From Chloroflexota bacterium (lineage in GTDB: Bacteria > Chloroflexota > Limnocylindria > Limnocylindrales > CSP1-4): DNA of 52,231 nucleotides. The stretch is from the NCBI GenBank assembly GCA_005883615.1, contig VBEC01000026.1, positions 1 through 52,231 of the forward strand, in the 5' to 3' direction. The position numbers were made by a program, and so were the translations under genes. Positions within the stretch are counted from its first letter, which is position 1. The number at the start of each line of letters is the position of its first letter. The notes under the pieces were generated by a model. The model had not been told where the DNA came from. It saw nothing but the letters and a program-made list of their open reading frames with translations, and did not search any database. Below, piece by piece: positions 44,296 through 50,553 of the stretch.

Positions 44296-44784
44296 GTGAC
44301 CTACCCAGAGCCCCGATACCACGGCCATTCGGGGCTGACCAATGCGACATACAGACCGACCGGCCATGACCCCGAGGTGACCTATTCGTCGGGCGGGACC
44401 GTGCACTACCTGGCGACCGGCGACTCGACCGGCGGTCAGTTCGGCCTGTATCGCTGGGAGATGGCGCCAGCGCAGAGCGGACCCGACGCGCACTTCCACC
44501 GGACGATCTCCGAATCGTTCTACGTCCTGTCCGGGACCATCCGGCTCTACGACGGGAAGGAATGGACCGACGCCAAGCCGGGTGACTTCCTGTTCGTGCC
44601 CGAAGGCGGCATCCACGCTTTCAAGAACGAGTCGGGCGCCCCCACATCGATGCTCATCCTGTTTGCACCCGGCGCTCCACGTGAGGACTACTTCGAGACG
44701 CTCGCCAGGGTTGGGCGGGGTCTCGAGCTCACCGACGAGGAGAAGGCCGCCTTCTACGTCCGCCACGACACCTACTGGCTCTGA
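44296..44784 (+). CDS. Cupin-domain protein
   Basis: A 162-residue small beta-barrel protein. The metal-binding cupin motif 1 is PDAHFHRTISESFYVLSGTIRLY (two His and a Glu), and motif 2 is PGDFLFVPEGGIHAFKN (His). Both metal-binding sets are present, so it may be an active dioxygenase or isomerase, but the family is too broad to name a substrate. The GTG start follows GGAAGG. It is probably in the same transcript as the ANT-like gene. Confidence 0.85.
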   Translation: MTYPEPRYHGHSGLTNATYRPTGHDPEVTYSSGGTVHYLATGDSTGGQFGLYRWEMAPAQSGPDAHFHRTISESFYVLSGTIRLYDGKEWTDAKPGDFLFVPEGGIHAFKNESGAPTSMLILFAPGAPREDYFETLARVGRGLELTDEEKAAFYVRHDTYWL

Positions 44785-44843
44785 CCGGGCGAGGACCAAC
44801 ACCAGCTCAAGGTGGCTCGGAAGGCCGTTTCTGCGGGTTTACG

Positions 44844-45035
44844 ATGCGGCTTGTGCCCATCGAAGGCAGGACGGTGGAGTTCGAGCCGGCCGGCGAGGGC
44901 ACACACCTTCGCTACACGCAATAAGGCGCCTTCCTGGACGGCCTCGACTCGGTGGCCTCACGCGAGAAGGGAACTCAGGATCTGCTCGACGCACTGGGCG
45001 CCACGCTCGAAGGAGGGACGACGGTCGTGCGCTGA
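44844..45035 (+). pseudogene. Remnant of an SRPBCC (AHSA1-like) protein with an in-frame stop
   Basis: The frame from 44844 reads EGRTVEFEPAGEGTHLRYTQ, then TAA at 44922-44924, then GAFLDGLDSVASREKGTQDL and LDALGATLEG to TGA at 45035. Intact SRPBCC C-termini run straight through this point (…TEQGAFLDG…REHGT..LLDAL), so the stop interrupts a once-continuous gene. The N-terminal half of the fold, including its first strands, is missing upstream. An adjacent frame preserves RVYD, hinting at an extra frameshift. The 374-bp gap from 44785 to 45158 holds nothing else recognisable. Confidence 0.75.
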
Positions 45036-45158
45036 CGCCCCGCCGCATGGTCACGTTCCCAGCGGTCACACATCTCACGTATCGCGTGCGAAAGCTCGCC
45101 TGACGGACGATCATGAGGGCGATCGATAGCCCGCCATGACGGTCCCGGAGGTGTCGAC

Positions 45159-45677
45159 ATGTCCGAGCCTCACCCGCTGGTCCTCCAGCTCCGCTTCACA
45201 CGGTCCGAGTTCATGCGGGCGATCAAGCGGATCGGTGCGGACGAAGCGCGGCGGCGTCTCGAGCCGATGAACTGCATCAGCTGGAACGTGGGCCACCTCG
45301 CCTGGCAGGAGCAGCGCTACTTCGTCACGGTGGCGCAGGGGAGGACGCCCTATCCGGACATCGAGGAGCGCTTCGCATCGGGCGGACCGGCGAGCACCCC
45401 GGCATTGGCGGAGGTGCTCGATGCATGGCGCGCGATCACGGCCGAGGCGGACCCATGGCTCGACAGGCTGACGACCGGGAAGCTGTTGGAGCATCCGACA
45501 CGCGAAGGAAAGCCCCTCGCCCGGATCTACGGCAACCTCCTGCAGCGCGTGATCTACCACTACTGGTACCACATCGGCGAGAACATGGCGATCCGGCAGC
45601 AGCTTGGCCATCGCCGCCTCCCGCAGTTCGTCGGCAACATCGACGACGAGGCCTCATACAGGCCCGAGGGAGTCTGA
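45159..45677 (+). CDS. DinB-family metal-dependent protein
   Basis: A 172-residue four-helix-bundle protein with the three-His metal pattern of DinB/YfiT-like enzymes: NVGHLAWQEQRYF in the first half, and VIYHYWYHIGENMAI plus QQLGHRRLPQFVG near the C-terminus. Members are thiol-S-transferases or stress proteins; substrates are rarely known. GGAGGTG precedes the ATG. A small stem-loop (GCAAG with CTTGC) lies soon after the gene, without a U-run. Confidence 0.85.
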   Translation: MSEPHPLVLQLRFTRSEFMRAIKRIGADEARRRLEPMNCISWNVGHLAWQEQRYFVTVAQGRTPYPDIEERFASGGPASTPALAEVLDAWRAITAEADPWLDRLTTGKLLEHPTREGKPLARIYGNLLQRVIYHYWYHIGENMAIRQQLGHRRLPQFVGNIDDEASYRPEGV

Positions 45678-45879
45678 AGCGGTTGGCTTGACGCAAGCCT
45701 GCTTGCCGGGCGAGAACTGGATCTGGTGCTACATCGACGAGCAGCCCTCGCTGGCCGACTCCCCCGGAGGTAGCGCCCGGGTCTCGCGCCGGTAGACTCC
45801 CGTTACAACCCGAACGTTGAGCCAGGGCGCATCGAAGCCCGGAGGCTGACGAAACGTTCTGGCCACGGAGGTCTTCAGC

Positions 45880-46305
45880 GTGAGAGTCGGCGGGCCAGGG
45901 AATCCACAGGCACCAGCAGAGCCGGGGACGGGCGTGAAGGTTGACCTCACAAGTCGCGTCCACATGTACGCTCGCCCGACCGTTCGCGACGAACTGATCC
46001 GGTTCTTCACGGAGATCCTCGGCGTCCCCATGATCCCGACTGCCGATAGCGGGCCGAACGCGCCATCGGTGGTTGCCTTCAGCTTCGGGAATGGGGCGTC
46101 GCTGAGCGTGGAGTTCACCGAGCCAGCCCTGGGCGACGACGATGCCCGCCGAGGCGCATGGCTCGAGCTCGCGGTGGATGATCCAAAGGAGATGATGGCC
46201 CGCGTCCTCGGCGCCGGGCTGCGCAGGGTCAACCACCCGACTACCCGCTACTTCTACTTCGCTGCGCCTGGGGGACAGGTGTTCCGGATCGTCGGGCGCC
46301 GGTGA
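45880..46305 (+). CDS. VOC (glyoxalase/bleomycin-resistance fold) family protein
   Basis: A 141-residue protein with one vicinal-oxygen-chelate domain: LTSRVHMYARPTVRDELIRFFTEILG, SFGNGASLSVEFTEPALG, GAWLELAVDDPKEMMARVLGAG and YFYFAAPGGQVFRIVG (quoted in parts). The GTG at 45880 follows GGAGG by a normal distance; a GTG at 45934 is an alternative nearer the domain. Metal-binding His/Glu positions are incomplete, so it may be a binder rather than an enzyme. It overlaps the AAC(2')-like gene by 4 bases (GTGA), making a two-gene unit. Confidence 0.8.
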   Translation: MRVGGPGNPQAPAEPGTGVKVDLTSRVHMYARPTVRDELIRFFTEILGVPMIPTADSGPNAPSVVAFSFGNGASLSVEFTEPALGDDDARRGAWLELAVDDPKEMMARVLGAGLRRVNHPTTRYFYFAAPGGQVFRIVGRR

Positions 46306-46853
46306 TCGATCGAGCGGCGGTCCGGGTGATGTCCACGGACGAGCTCACTGCCGCCGAGATCGCGGTCATACGCCAGCTGCTCAGGGCCGCGTTCGACTCG
46401 GATGACGAGCCGTTCACCGAGGAGGATTGGCAGCACACGATCGGTGGCGTGCATTTCGTGCTCGACCTCGAAGGCGAGATCGTCGCGCACGCGTCGGTGA
46501 TCGACCGCGAGCTCGAGGTCGACGGCCGGCCGCTCCGGACCGGCTATGTCGAAGGCGTAGCTACGGCACCGGACCGCCAGGGCATGGGCCTCGGATCGCG
46601 GGTGATGCGAGACGTGACCTCCTACATTCAAGAGCACTTCGAGCTTGGCGCGCTCGGCACGGGCGCCCATCGCTTCTACGAGCGCCTCGGTTGGCTGACC
46701 TGGAAGGGACCGTCGTCCGTCCGCACGGCTGAGGGCACGCGTCGGACTCCCGACGAAGACGGCTACATCCTCGTCCTTCCGACGAGGTCTTCGCCCCCGC
46801 TCGACCTGGCCGCAGCCATCACCTGCGATTGGCGCCCCGGCGACGTCTGGTAG
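46302..46853 (+). CDS. AAC(2')-I-like aminoglycoside N-acetyltransferase (GNAT)
   Basis: AAC(2')-I enzymes acetylate the 2'-amino group of gentamicin-type aminoglycosides using acetyl-CoA. The 183-residue protein has the length of this family. Motifs match: FTEEDWQHTIGGVHFVL, YVEGVATAPDRQGMGLGSRVM (CoA-binding RQGMGLG), RFYERLGWLTWKGPSSV, RTPDEDGYILVLP and the C-terminal CDWRPGDVW, almost the same ending as mycobacterial AAC(2')-Ic. It is coupled to a VOC gene, another fold used in antibiotic binding. As in mycobacteria, the native substrate may be different; resistance is an inference. Confidence 0.85.
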   Translation: MIDRAAVRVMSTDELTAAEIAVIRQLLRAAFDSDDEPFTEEDWQHTIGGVHFVLDLEGEIVAHASVIDRELEVDGRPLRTGYVEGVATAPDRQGMGLGSRVMRDVTSYIQEHFELGALGTGAHRFYERLGWLTWKGPSSVRTAEGTRRTPDEDGYILVLPTRSSPPLDLAAAITCDWRPGDVW

Positions 46854-46906
46854 CCCGCACGCGGGCGACTCCAGGACGGGTCCAGCGTGGCGCTCGAAAC
46901 CGGCGG

Positions 46907-46935
46907 TTGACAGACGGCGCCAGTCGGGGTCTAAT
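46907..46935 (+). promoter_or_regulatory. Near-consensus sigma-70 promoter of the arsR-SRPBCC operon
   Basis: TTGACA (46907-46912), a perfect -35, is followed after 17 bases by TCTAAT (46930-46935), matching the -10 at 5 of 6 positions. Predicted start is near 46942. This is the best-matching promoter in the window. Confidence 0.75.
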
Positions 46936-46949
46936 GGCGCAGATCGGTC

Positions 46950-46967
46950 CATAACGTAGAGGTTATG
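46950..46967 (+). promoter_or_regulatory. Inverted repeat, candidate ArsR operator
   Basis: CATAAC (46950-46955) and GTTATG (46962-46967) are perfect inverted arms separated by 6 bases, placed between the predicted transcription start and the arsR ATG (46969). The dyad is AT-rich in a GC-rich genome and suits autorepression by an ArsR dimer. Confidence 0.6.
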
Positions 46968-46968
46968 A

Positions 46969-47406
46969 ATGACCCCGGACCCGCTGAACGCCGTATTCGC
47001 CGCCCTGGCCGACCCGACCCGGCGGGCGATCCTGGCGCGACTCACGGAAGGCGACGCCAACGTCGTCGAGCTCACGACGCCCTTCAGGGTCTCGCAGCCG
47101 GCGATCTCGCGGCACCTCAGGGTCCTCGAGCGAGCCGGGCTGATCTCTCGCAATCGCCGAGCAACGGCTCGCTTCAGTCACCTCGAGGCGAAGCCGCTCG
47201 GGGAGGCGACCGCGTACCTGGCCCGCTACCGCGAGTACTGGGATGAGAGCTACGAGCGGCTCGACGCGCTGCTTTCGGCGCTGAAGGAGGAGCGTCCGGC
47301 GGATCCCAAGGCGACCGATCCCGAGGCGACCGACGCCTCGGCGACCGACCACCACGCCCCCGATAGGAAAGGAGCCCACGATGGCGACGATCAACGTCAC
47401 GGCTGA
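46969..47406 (+). CDS. ArsR-family transcriptional regulator
   Basis: A 145-residue winged-helix repressor: [42 protein letters not shown] (recognition helix and wing) and an EAYL-like dimer helix ([20 protein letters not shown]). There are no metal-binding ELCVCDL-type cysteines, so it is probably not a metal sensor. It is the type paired with SRPBCC proteins (SdpR-like subgroup). A Thr/Asp/Ala-rich tail follows. It overlaps the next gene by 26 bases and is preceded by a strong promoter and dyad, indicating autoregulation. Confidence 0.9.
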   Translation: MTPDPLNAVFAALADPTRRAILARLTEGDANVVELTTPFRVSQPAISRHLRVLERAGLISRNRRATARFSHLEAKPLGEATAYLARYREYWDESYERLDALLSALKEERPADPKATDPEATDASATDHHAPDRKGAHDGDDQRHG

Positions 47407-47866
47407 CCCCGGCACCCCCTTCGTCGATACGAGCAGGGAGTTCGACGCCCCCCGCGACCTGCTCTTCCGCGCGTTCACCGACCCGGAGCTGCTCGTCCAG
47501 TGGCTGGGGCCGCGCCGCCTCACCATGAAGATCGAGCGATACGACGTGCGTGACGGCGGCGCATGGCGGTATATCCATCGTGACGCGGATGGCACCGAGT
47601 TCGGGTTCCACGGTGTCTTCCACGGCACGCCCTCGCCGGACGGGATGGTCCAGACCTTCGAGTACGAAGGAGTGCCCGGTCATGTCTCGCTCGACGCGCT
47701 CGCGTTCGAGGAGCACGACGGCCGGACGATCGTGCGCAGCCACTCTGTCTACCAGTCCGTCGAAGATCGTGATGCGATGGTCCAGAGCGGCATGGCCGAC
47801 GGAATGAACGAGGGTTACGACCGTCTCGAGCAGCTCCTGGCCCGGCTGACGCCGGTCCGCGCTTGA
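47381..47866 (+). CDS. SRPBCC / AHSA1-like domain protein
   Basis: A 161-residue START-like ligand-binding fold: [71 protein letters not shown] and a C-terminal helix [20 protein letters not shown] (quoted in parts). The WLGPRR and [10 protein letters not shown] segments are typical of the AHSA1 subfamily. It is the usual partner of the upstream ArsR, overlapping it by 26 bases. The decayed copy at 44844-45035 belongs to the same family. The ligand is unknown. Confidence 0.9.
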   Translation: MATINVTADPGTPFVDTSREFDAPRDLLFRAFTDPELLVQWLGPRRLTMKIERYDVRDGGAWRYIHRDADGTEFGFHGVFHGTPSPDGMVQTFEYEGVPGHVSLDALAFEEHDGRTIVRSHSVYQSVEDRDAMVQSGMADGMNEGYDRLEQLLARLTPVRA

Positions 47867-47897
47867 CGCCAACGAACCAACCGGAGGAGGTGTGATC

Positions 47898-48341
47898 GTG
47901 GACTACAAGCTCGAAGTCGTGGTCGTACCGGTCTCCGATGTCGACCGCGCGAAGCAGTTCTACAGCGAGAAGGCCGGCTTCGTGGTCGATGTGGACATAC
48001 AACCCAGCGAGAAGTTCCGCGTCGTGCAACTGACCCCGTCCGGCTCGGGCTGCTCGATCGCGATCGGCACGGGGCTGGCCCAGATGGAGCCGGGCTCACT
48101 GAAGGGCCTGCAGCTCAGCGTCGCCGATATCGAGGCCGCGCGAGCCGATCTTCTTTCCCGGGGAGTGGAAGTCAGCACCGTCCAGCACCACGCCGGCGAG
48201 GGAATGGCCGAAGGCAAGGGCGAGGACTGGAATTCGTTCGTCTTCTTCAGTGATCCTGACGGCAATGAATGGGGTGTGCAGGAGAGCCCGCGGGTCCGCG
48301 ACGCCGTGCGCGAGACGGCCGCCGTAGCTGGAGCCGGGTGA
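47898..48341 (+). CDS. VOC family protein (glyoxalase-like)
   Basis: A 147-residue single VOC domain: LEVVVVPVSDVDRAKQFYSEKAGF, VVQLTPSGSGCSIAIGTGL, LQLSVADIEAARADLLSRGVEVS and FVFFSDPDGNEWGVQE, the diagnostic DPDGNEW end. I chose GTG 47898, 7 bases after GGAGGAGG, over GTG 47892, which would leave only one base. Its TGA overlaps the next ATG. It is probably co-transcribed with arsR and the SRPBCC gene. Confidence 0.88.
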   Translation: MDYKLEVVVVPVSDVDRAKQFYSEKAGFVVDVDIQPSEKFRVVQLTPSGSGCSIAIGTGLAQMEPGSLKGLQLSVADIEAARADLLSRGVEVSTVQHHAGEGMAEGKGEDWNSFVFFSDPDGNEWGVQESPRVRDAVRETAAVAGAG

Positions 48342-48862
48342 TGGCCGACAGCAAGCCTCGCGAAACGAAGAACCTCGATGGCTACGGCTTCCCGCCGCTT
48401 CCCTGGAGGCGACCGCACGGTCTCCTGGCGGCGGGTCCAGCCGACTCGCGGTCCACGTTCTTCCTGGCTACCGTTCGCCCGAACGGGCACGCCCATTCTG
48501 CGGGCGTCGGGGTGCGGTGGCACGACGGTGACCTGTATTTCAACAGCGGACCAGGCACCCGAAAGGCGAAGAACCTGGAGGCCGACCCGGCGTGTGTGCT
48601 GTCGGCGAGCCTTCCGGGGCTCGACCTCGTGCTGGAGGGGGAGGCGACGAAGGTGGACGACGGCGCGCTCATGGAGTCGGTGGCTGCCAAGTTCCGGGAA
48701 GTCGGGTGGCCCGTCGAGGTCAAGGATGGCCGCCTCACGGCGCCGTTCAGCGCACCGAGCGCCGGTCCGCCGCCGTGGGACTTCTATCGGTTCAGGTTTC
48801 ACACCGTGACCGGCGTTGCGACCGAGGAGCCGTACGGCGCGACTCGGTGGCTGTTCGGTTGA
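48341..48862 (+). CDS. Pyridoxamine 5'-phosphate oxidase-like (split-barrel flavin) protein
   Basis: A 173-residue FMN-binding split-barrel protein: TFFLATVRPNGHAHSAGVGVRWHDGDLYFNSGPGTRKAKNLEADP (key parts ATVRPNGHAHSAGVGVRW and GPGTRKAKNLEADP) is the family core with the phosphate-contacting RKAKNL segment. It continues with LEGEATKVDDGALMESVAAKF. These proteins reduce or oxidise F420- or FMN-type substrates; the cofactor is not certain here. The ATG overlaps the VOC stop (TGATG), and it is the last gene of the operon. Confidence 0.88.
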   Translation: MADSKPRETKNLDGYGFPPLPWRRPHGLLAAGPADSRSTFFLATVRPNGHAHSAGVGVRWHDGDLYFNSGPGTRKAKNLEADPACVLSASLPGLDLVLEGEATKVDDGALMESVAAKFREVGWPVEVKDGRLTAPFSAPSAGPPPWDFYRFRFHTVTGVATEEPYGATRWLFG

Positions 48863-48871
48863 ATCCTGGGA

Positions 48872-49066
48872 TTAGAAGGCTTTTCTAAGGATAAGGAGGC
48901 CCAGGAAAAGGCCCACGACGCAAGCAACGAGGACCGTTGGCGGCAACGTCGACACGGTGTGAACGAACTGCCCGACCGACGCACTGACGTCCACCTGGCC
49001 GGCGCCCGTCCCACCGGAACCGGATCGCCCTGCAACCTGCCCGATGCCATTCCCGTACTCGACCAT
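48872..49066 (-). CDS. Small single-span membrane protein (64 aa)
   Basis: A 64-residue ORF with a polar Gly/Ser-rich N-terminus (EYGNGIGQVAGRSGSGG) and one C-terminal hydrophobic helix (TVLVACVVGLFLGLLILRKAF). The positive RK after the helix fits a tail-anchored topology. The final codons (CTT, ATC, CTT, AGA, AAA, TAA) are unusually AT-rich for this genome. There is no annotated family I recognise and no clear ribosome-binding site. It ends 10 bases from the stop of the convergent oxidase gene. Confidence 0.5.
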   Translation of the reverse strand: MVEYGNGIGQVAGRSGSGGTGAGQVDVSASVGQFVHTVSTLPPTVLVACVVGLFLGLLILRKAF

Positions 49067-49106
49067 GCGCGCATCATGCCACGCATGCGCAAGAGCCAGA
49101 AATGAA

Positions 49107-49142
49107 GTACGGCCAGTCCACCGAGCGATGGACGGGCCGTAC
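49107..49142 (-). terminator. Strong stem-loop after the beta-propeller gene
   Basis: GTACGGCC (49107-49114) pairs with GGCCGTAC (49135-49142), and GTCCA (49116-49120) with TGGAC (49129-49133), with one mismatch and an 8-base loop. It starts 22 bases downstream of the minus-strand stop. On that strand it is followed by a T-rich TTCATTTCT. Confidence 0.7.
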
Positions 49143-49163
49143 CGTCAGGGTCGGGGTGGCTGA

Positions 49164-50324
49164 TCAGTCGACGACGATTCCGAATGGCGCGCCGCCGCCG
49201 GCGATGTCGAATGGAGAGCCGGCGAGTTCGGTCAGCGCGGTCCCGTCGACCGCGAAGGCGCTGACCTTGGCCGCGCCCGCGTCGACGACGTAGAGGAAGC
49301 CGCCGTCGGGCGAGACCGCCGCGTCGAACGGCCGCAGGCCGGTCGGGCTTGCGAACGGGACCGCGGGCGCGACGAGCGTCAGCGAACCGTTGCTCGCGAC
49401 CGAGTAGCGGGAGATGGACGGTACGGCCGTGTTCACGGCGAACAGGGCGTTGCCGTCGGGGCTGATCGCGACCCAGCAGGGGGCGGTCTGGTTGTCGGCG
49501 AAGGGGGAGCCCGTGATTGCAGTCAGCGAGCCGTCCGCCGCGACGTCGTAGACGGAGACGGAGCCGGCGTTCGCGCCGTCATGGGCATTGGACACGAACA
49601 GCTGGTTGTCGTTCGTTGGCGAGAACCCGCTGCCGAACGGGCCGATCCGCTGGGCCGCGAAGGGCGAGCCGGCTGCGGCGGTCAGACGACCGTCGGGGTC
49701 GATCCGGAAACCGTCGAGATAGGAGGGTCCGGCGCTCGGCCCGACACGTGTTCCGACGAGGCGATGCCCGTCCGGGCTGATCAGGACGTGGCCGGGCATT
49801 GCGCTATCGGGCAGGCCGTAGGTCGACCCGGGAATTGAGCGCAGGTGGCCGCCCGCATTCAGCCGGAAGCCGGTGTAGTTGCTGCCGCCGGCCCCGCCAT
49901 TCGCGACGTAGACCAGGCTTCCGTGAACGGCGATGCTGACCGGCGCGATCCCGTTCGAGCTCTGGACGTCGGCGAGCTGGAGGCCGCCGTGTGGCTTGAT
50001 CCGCAGGACGGAAATCTCGTTCGACCCCGGATCGGTCGCCAGCAGGTAGCGGCCGTCGGGTGTTCGCTGGAGGCCGCCGGCTGACCCGAACGGAGCGCCC
50101 GTCCCGGCTCCGCCGGCGTCGAACGGCGAACCTGCGATCGGAGTCAGGGAGCCGTCGGCGTGGCGGTCGAAACCGGCGATCGTGTTCCGGCCTGTCGTGT
50201 TGTTGTTGACGTAGACGTGGCCGACAGATGGGGATCCAGCCGCGGCGACGGTGCCCACGGTCAGGCTCGCGACGAGTCCGGCGATGGCACCGGCCAAGCC
50301 GATGAGGCGCGTGATTCGATGCAT
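49164..50324 (-). CDS. Secreted beta-propeller protein (lactonase / YncE-like)
   Basis: A 386-residue exported protein. The signal peptide is RITRLIGLAGAIAGLVASLTVGTVAAAG with a likely cleavage after AAAG. About seven propeller blades follow, with recurring units such as SVSVYDVAADGSLTAITGSPFA, YLDGFRIDPDGRLTAAAGSPFA and ISPDGNALFAV (the GSPFxx tag recurs five or more times). The family includes 6-phosphogluconolactonase-like proteins; the active-site Glu/His cannot be placed, so a binding role is possible. The ATG at 50324 follows GGAGGAGC. The 230-bp gap to the next gene shows only a weak hairpin at 50488-50511. Confidence 0.85.
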   Translation of the reverse strand: MHRITRLIGLAGAIAGLVASLTVGTVAAAGSPSVGHVYVNNNTTGRNTIAGFDRHADGSLTPIAGSPFDAGGAGTGAPFGSAGGLQRTPDGRYLLATDPGSNEISVLRIKPHGGLQLADVQSSNGIAPVSIAVHGSLVYVANGGAGGSNYTGFRLNAGGHLRSIPGSTYGLPDSAMPGHVLISPDGHRLVGTRVGPSAGPSYLDGFRIDPDGRLTAAAGSPFAAQRIGPFGSGFSPTNDNQLFVSNAHDGANAGSVSVYDVAADGSLTAITGSPFADNQTAPCWVAISPDGNALFAVNTAVPSISRYSVASNGSLTLVAPAVPFASPTGLRPFDAAVSPDGGFLYVVDAGAAKVSAFAVDGTALTELAGSPFDIAGGGAPFGIVVD

Positions 50325-50553
50325 CCGGAATGCTCCTCCAAGAACCGGCCAACGGGCGTCGGCCGCTTTGGGGGACCATGGCGTGCCGCGATGTCGGTGC
50401 CATGACGGGTGCGTGACGATTGTGCGACGGCGGGCTCGGAAGGTTGCCAACCTGACGTTCGGCCCACCCCCGATGCGCCTACGGAAGCCGGTTGATGCAG
50501 CGCAACACCGGCGGCAGCTCCCGGAACGTGAGCCGCCGCGCACGCCGGCGAGA

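Noticed and set aside
46302..46853. Calling the GNAT gene a generic acetyltransferase
   Set aside because: The CDWRPGDVW ending, the TPDEDG segment and the length point to the AAC(2')-I family specifically.
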